From Anaerobacillus alkalilacustris (lineage in GTDB: Bacteria; Bacillota; Bacilli; Bacillales; Anaerobacillaceae), in NCBI RefSeq assembly GCF_001866005.1, contig NZ_MLQR01000031.1, positions 124,001 through 188,000 of the forward strand: a DNA stretch of 64,000 nucleotides, given 5' to 3'. Positions 62,548-64,000 of the stretch are shown here, piece by piece. Both the position numbers and the translations under genes were made by a program. Every line of letters begins with the position of its first letter. Position 1 is the first letter of the stretch. The notes under the pieces were generated by a model. The model was not told the DNA's origin and made no database searches. It saw only the letters and a list, made by a program, of their open reading frames with translations.

Positions 62548-64000
62548 TTAAAAAATAGGCTCTATATTCCTTACTACTTTGTAGCCGCCTAATTGTTCAA
62601 CCTTGTGTATAAATTCATCTGATTGGATGATCTTTAATAACATTTTCCCACTAACGCTATCATAAAAACTCTTTGTCATAACTATATCATAATCTTCATC
62701 AGCAACTGGTATAAAGTCTAGGTTCATTGTTTTGGCCGCCGAATATACACCTAAGCCAACACAATTTTGTTTTTCTTTTATTTCAGCTGCAACACTTAAA
62801 TGAGAAAACATTTCTCTTTCGTATCCTCGAACATGTTCAGAAGTAAAGTTACTCATTTTTAATAAAGAATCAAATAAAATTCTCGTTCCTGCACCACGTT
62901 GGCGATTTACATATGTTGCACCCATTTTCACAATGTCTTCTATTGTTTTAATTTGAAGTGGGTTTCCTTTTGCAACAATCCACCCTTGCTCACGTTTTAA
63001 AAATGGAATAACTACTACTTCTTCTTTTGCTAAATATTTTTCCACGTACGGTAGATTATATGTCCCTGTTTCAGGATCTAGAAGATGAATTCCGGTTACA
63101 TGAGCTTCTCCTTTTTTAATTGCCATTAACCCTGCTAAACTCCCAACATGAGAAGAGTTAATTTGCCTGCTTCCATCAGTCTTTTTCAATAAGGTAGAAA
63201 TAATGTCAATCGATAAATCATGACTACCTGTAAATAGAATAGCCTTTTTAATATCCTCAGCTGATTTGTAAAGTTCAATTTCTACTTCTTCTCCTTGTTC
63301 TAAACCTAAACTATCAGGTCCAACAACTAAAATTCCATCTGCCCTAACCATCGACATCGTTACTCCTGCAGCGCGTGTAAGAGGATTAGCAATAAATTCT
63401 CCGTTAACATAGCCAATATTCATGCGAACAAAGTCTTCTGCACCCATGTTAGACACAACTCTTCTGCCTAAACGCACCCGCATTGTTTCACGTTTAGGCT
63501 CTTGAATACCTTGATAAGAACATACTAATGGACGAAGAAACCATTCTAGTGCTAAATAAGCAGATACAGGATAACCTGGAACACCTATGATTGGCTTACC
63601 TTTGACTTCTCCTAAAATTACAGGTTTACCAGGTCTAGTAGCAATTCCATGTGTATACACTACACCGAGGTCACTAATTACATGGTAGGTATAATCCTTT
63701 GATCCAGCAGAAGAACCAGCATTAATAATGATCATATCAGCTTCGTGAGCTGCCTTTTCTATAGCGTCACTTATTTCGTCCGGGTTATCGCCAACTATAT
63801 CACCTAATAGTGGTTCACCACCCCACTCATGTATAAAGCTAGCGAAAACCTTTCCATTAAATTCGACAATATTACCAGGTTTTAGTGCTTCCCCTGGTTG
63901 AACAAGCTCATTGCCCGTCGGTAAAATAGCAACCTTTGGTTTTCTTACTACAGGGAGATCTAAGACTCCCCCTGCTAGTAACGCCCCTAAGTCTACTGGG
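62548..64000 (-). CDS. moeA: MoeA-type molybdopterin molybdenumtransferase fused to a substrate-binding-like domain (partial)
   Basis: The frame stays open to the window's right edge, so the N-terminus is missing; 484 residues are seen. The MoeA part includes KVAILPTGNELVQPGEALKP, IIINAGSSAGSKDYT (a variant of the family's SSGG loop) and PVILGEVKGKPIIGVPGYPVS. These form the molybdate-inserting active site and the C-terminal beta domain. From about 230 residues before the end a second domain starts (ILFTGSHDLSIDII, then NRQRGAGTRILFDSLL and CVGLGVYSAAK), resembling the PBP-like/LysR-substrate fold often attached to MoeA. It inserts molybdenum into molybdopterin for oxidoreductases. Confidence 0.9.
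   Translation of the reverse strand, partial: PVDLGALLAGGVLDLPVVRKPKVAILPTGNELVQPGEALKPGNIVEFNGKVFASFIHEWGGEPLLGDIVGDNPDEISDAIEKAAHEADMIIINAGSSAGSKDYTYHVISDLGVVYTHGIATRPGKPVILGEVKGKPIIGVPGYPVSAYLALEWFLRPLVCSYQGIQEPKRETMRVRLGRRVVSNMGAEDFVRMNIGYVNGEFIANPLTRAAGVTMSMVRADGILVVGPDSLGLEQGEEVEIELYKSAEDIKKAILFTGSHDLSIDIISTLLKKTDGSRQINSSHVGSLAGLMAIKKGEAHVTGIHLLDPETGTYNLPYVEKYLAKEEVVVIPFLKREQGWIVAKGNPLQIKTIEDIVKMGATYVNRQRGAGTRILFDSLLKMSNFTSEHVRGYEREMFSHLSVAAEIKEKQNCVGLGVYSAAKTMNLDFIPVADEDYDIVMTKSFYDSVSGKMLLKIIQSDEFIHKVEQLGGYKVVRNIEPIF

Overview
The window reads as a chromosomal segment of a low-GC, spore-forming member of the Bacillaceae. No plasmid or phage genes, rRNA, tRNA or CRISPR array were seen. 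Gene content and order follow the Bacillus subtilis 'yt' region: ytoP, ytzB, ytnP, trmB, ytzH, ytmP, amyX, ytlQ, thpR/ytlP, ytkP, ytzE, rsuA-type, ytgP, ytfP, leuS, yttB, ytqA, ytqB, ytpB, ytpA, glgBCDAP, metK, pckA, ytlACD, ytkD. The order is rearranged and supplemented, and several features (an Escherichia coli-type SpeD, a GntR-controlled alpha-glucoside PTS, abundant intergenic repeats) argue against B. subtilis itself. Names rest on remembered family motifs and synteny, not on searches.

Layout. 1-2.2 kb: the end of a phosphonate-type ABC ATPase, a decayed NTPase remnant and a chemotaxis receptor. 2.2-18.5 kb: a housekeeping block with ytoP, ytzB, a lactonase-like hydrolase, trmB, two unrecognised genes, ytzH, a lipoprotein with an in-frame stop, ytmP, pullulanase, thpR, a cysteine synthase-like gene, ytzE and a pseudouridine synthase. 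18.6-23.6 kb: two SEDS glycosyltransferases (RodA- and FtsW-like) and a MurJ-like flippase, so the peptidoglycan polymerisation and export machinery is grouped here. 24.3-28.8 kb: alpha-glucoside PTS, GH4 6-phospho-alpha-glucosidase and a divergent GntR regulator with candidate cre sites. 28.9-39.4 kb: MATE transporter, flavoprotein, leuS with a T-box leader, MFS transporter, threonine aldolase and the MnmL/MnmM tRNA-modification pair.

39.4-40.6 kb holds the most unusual structure: about 14 tandem copies of a 52-bp unit, each able to form a hairpin, bracketed by imperfect inverted repeats of about 45 bp. 40.6-53.6 kb: speD, the ytpB-ytpA terpenoid/lipase pair, the five-gene glycogen operon glgBCDAP, and metK behind a SAM riboswitch. 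54-64 kb: pckA, an aromatic/sulfonate-type ABC importer, a Nudix hydrolase, an MFS transporter, a cold-shock protein, TatA and a MoeA protein fused to a periplasmic-binding-like domain that runs off the window end.

Several repeat families populate the intergenic spaces: a 150-310 bp GC-rich mosaic repeat (seven clear copies), a 130-bp multi-hairpin repeat (an inverted pair), a 45-bp conserved element (four copies) and the tandem hairpin array. These repeats, the DUF84 remnant, the interrupted lipoprotein gene and a possible T-run frameshift are the main places where simple gene annotation does not explain the sequence.
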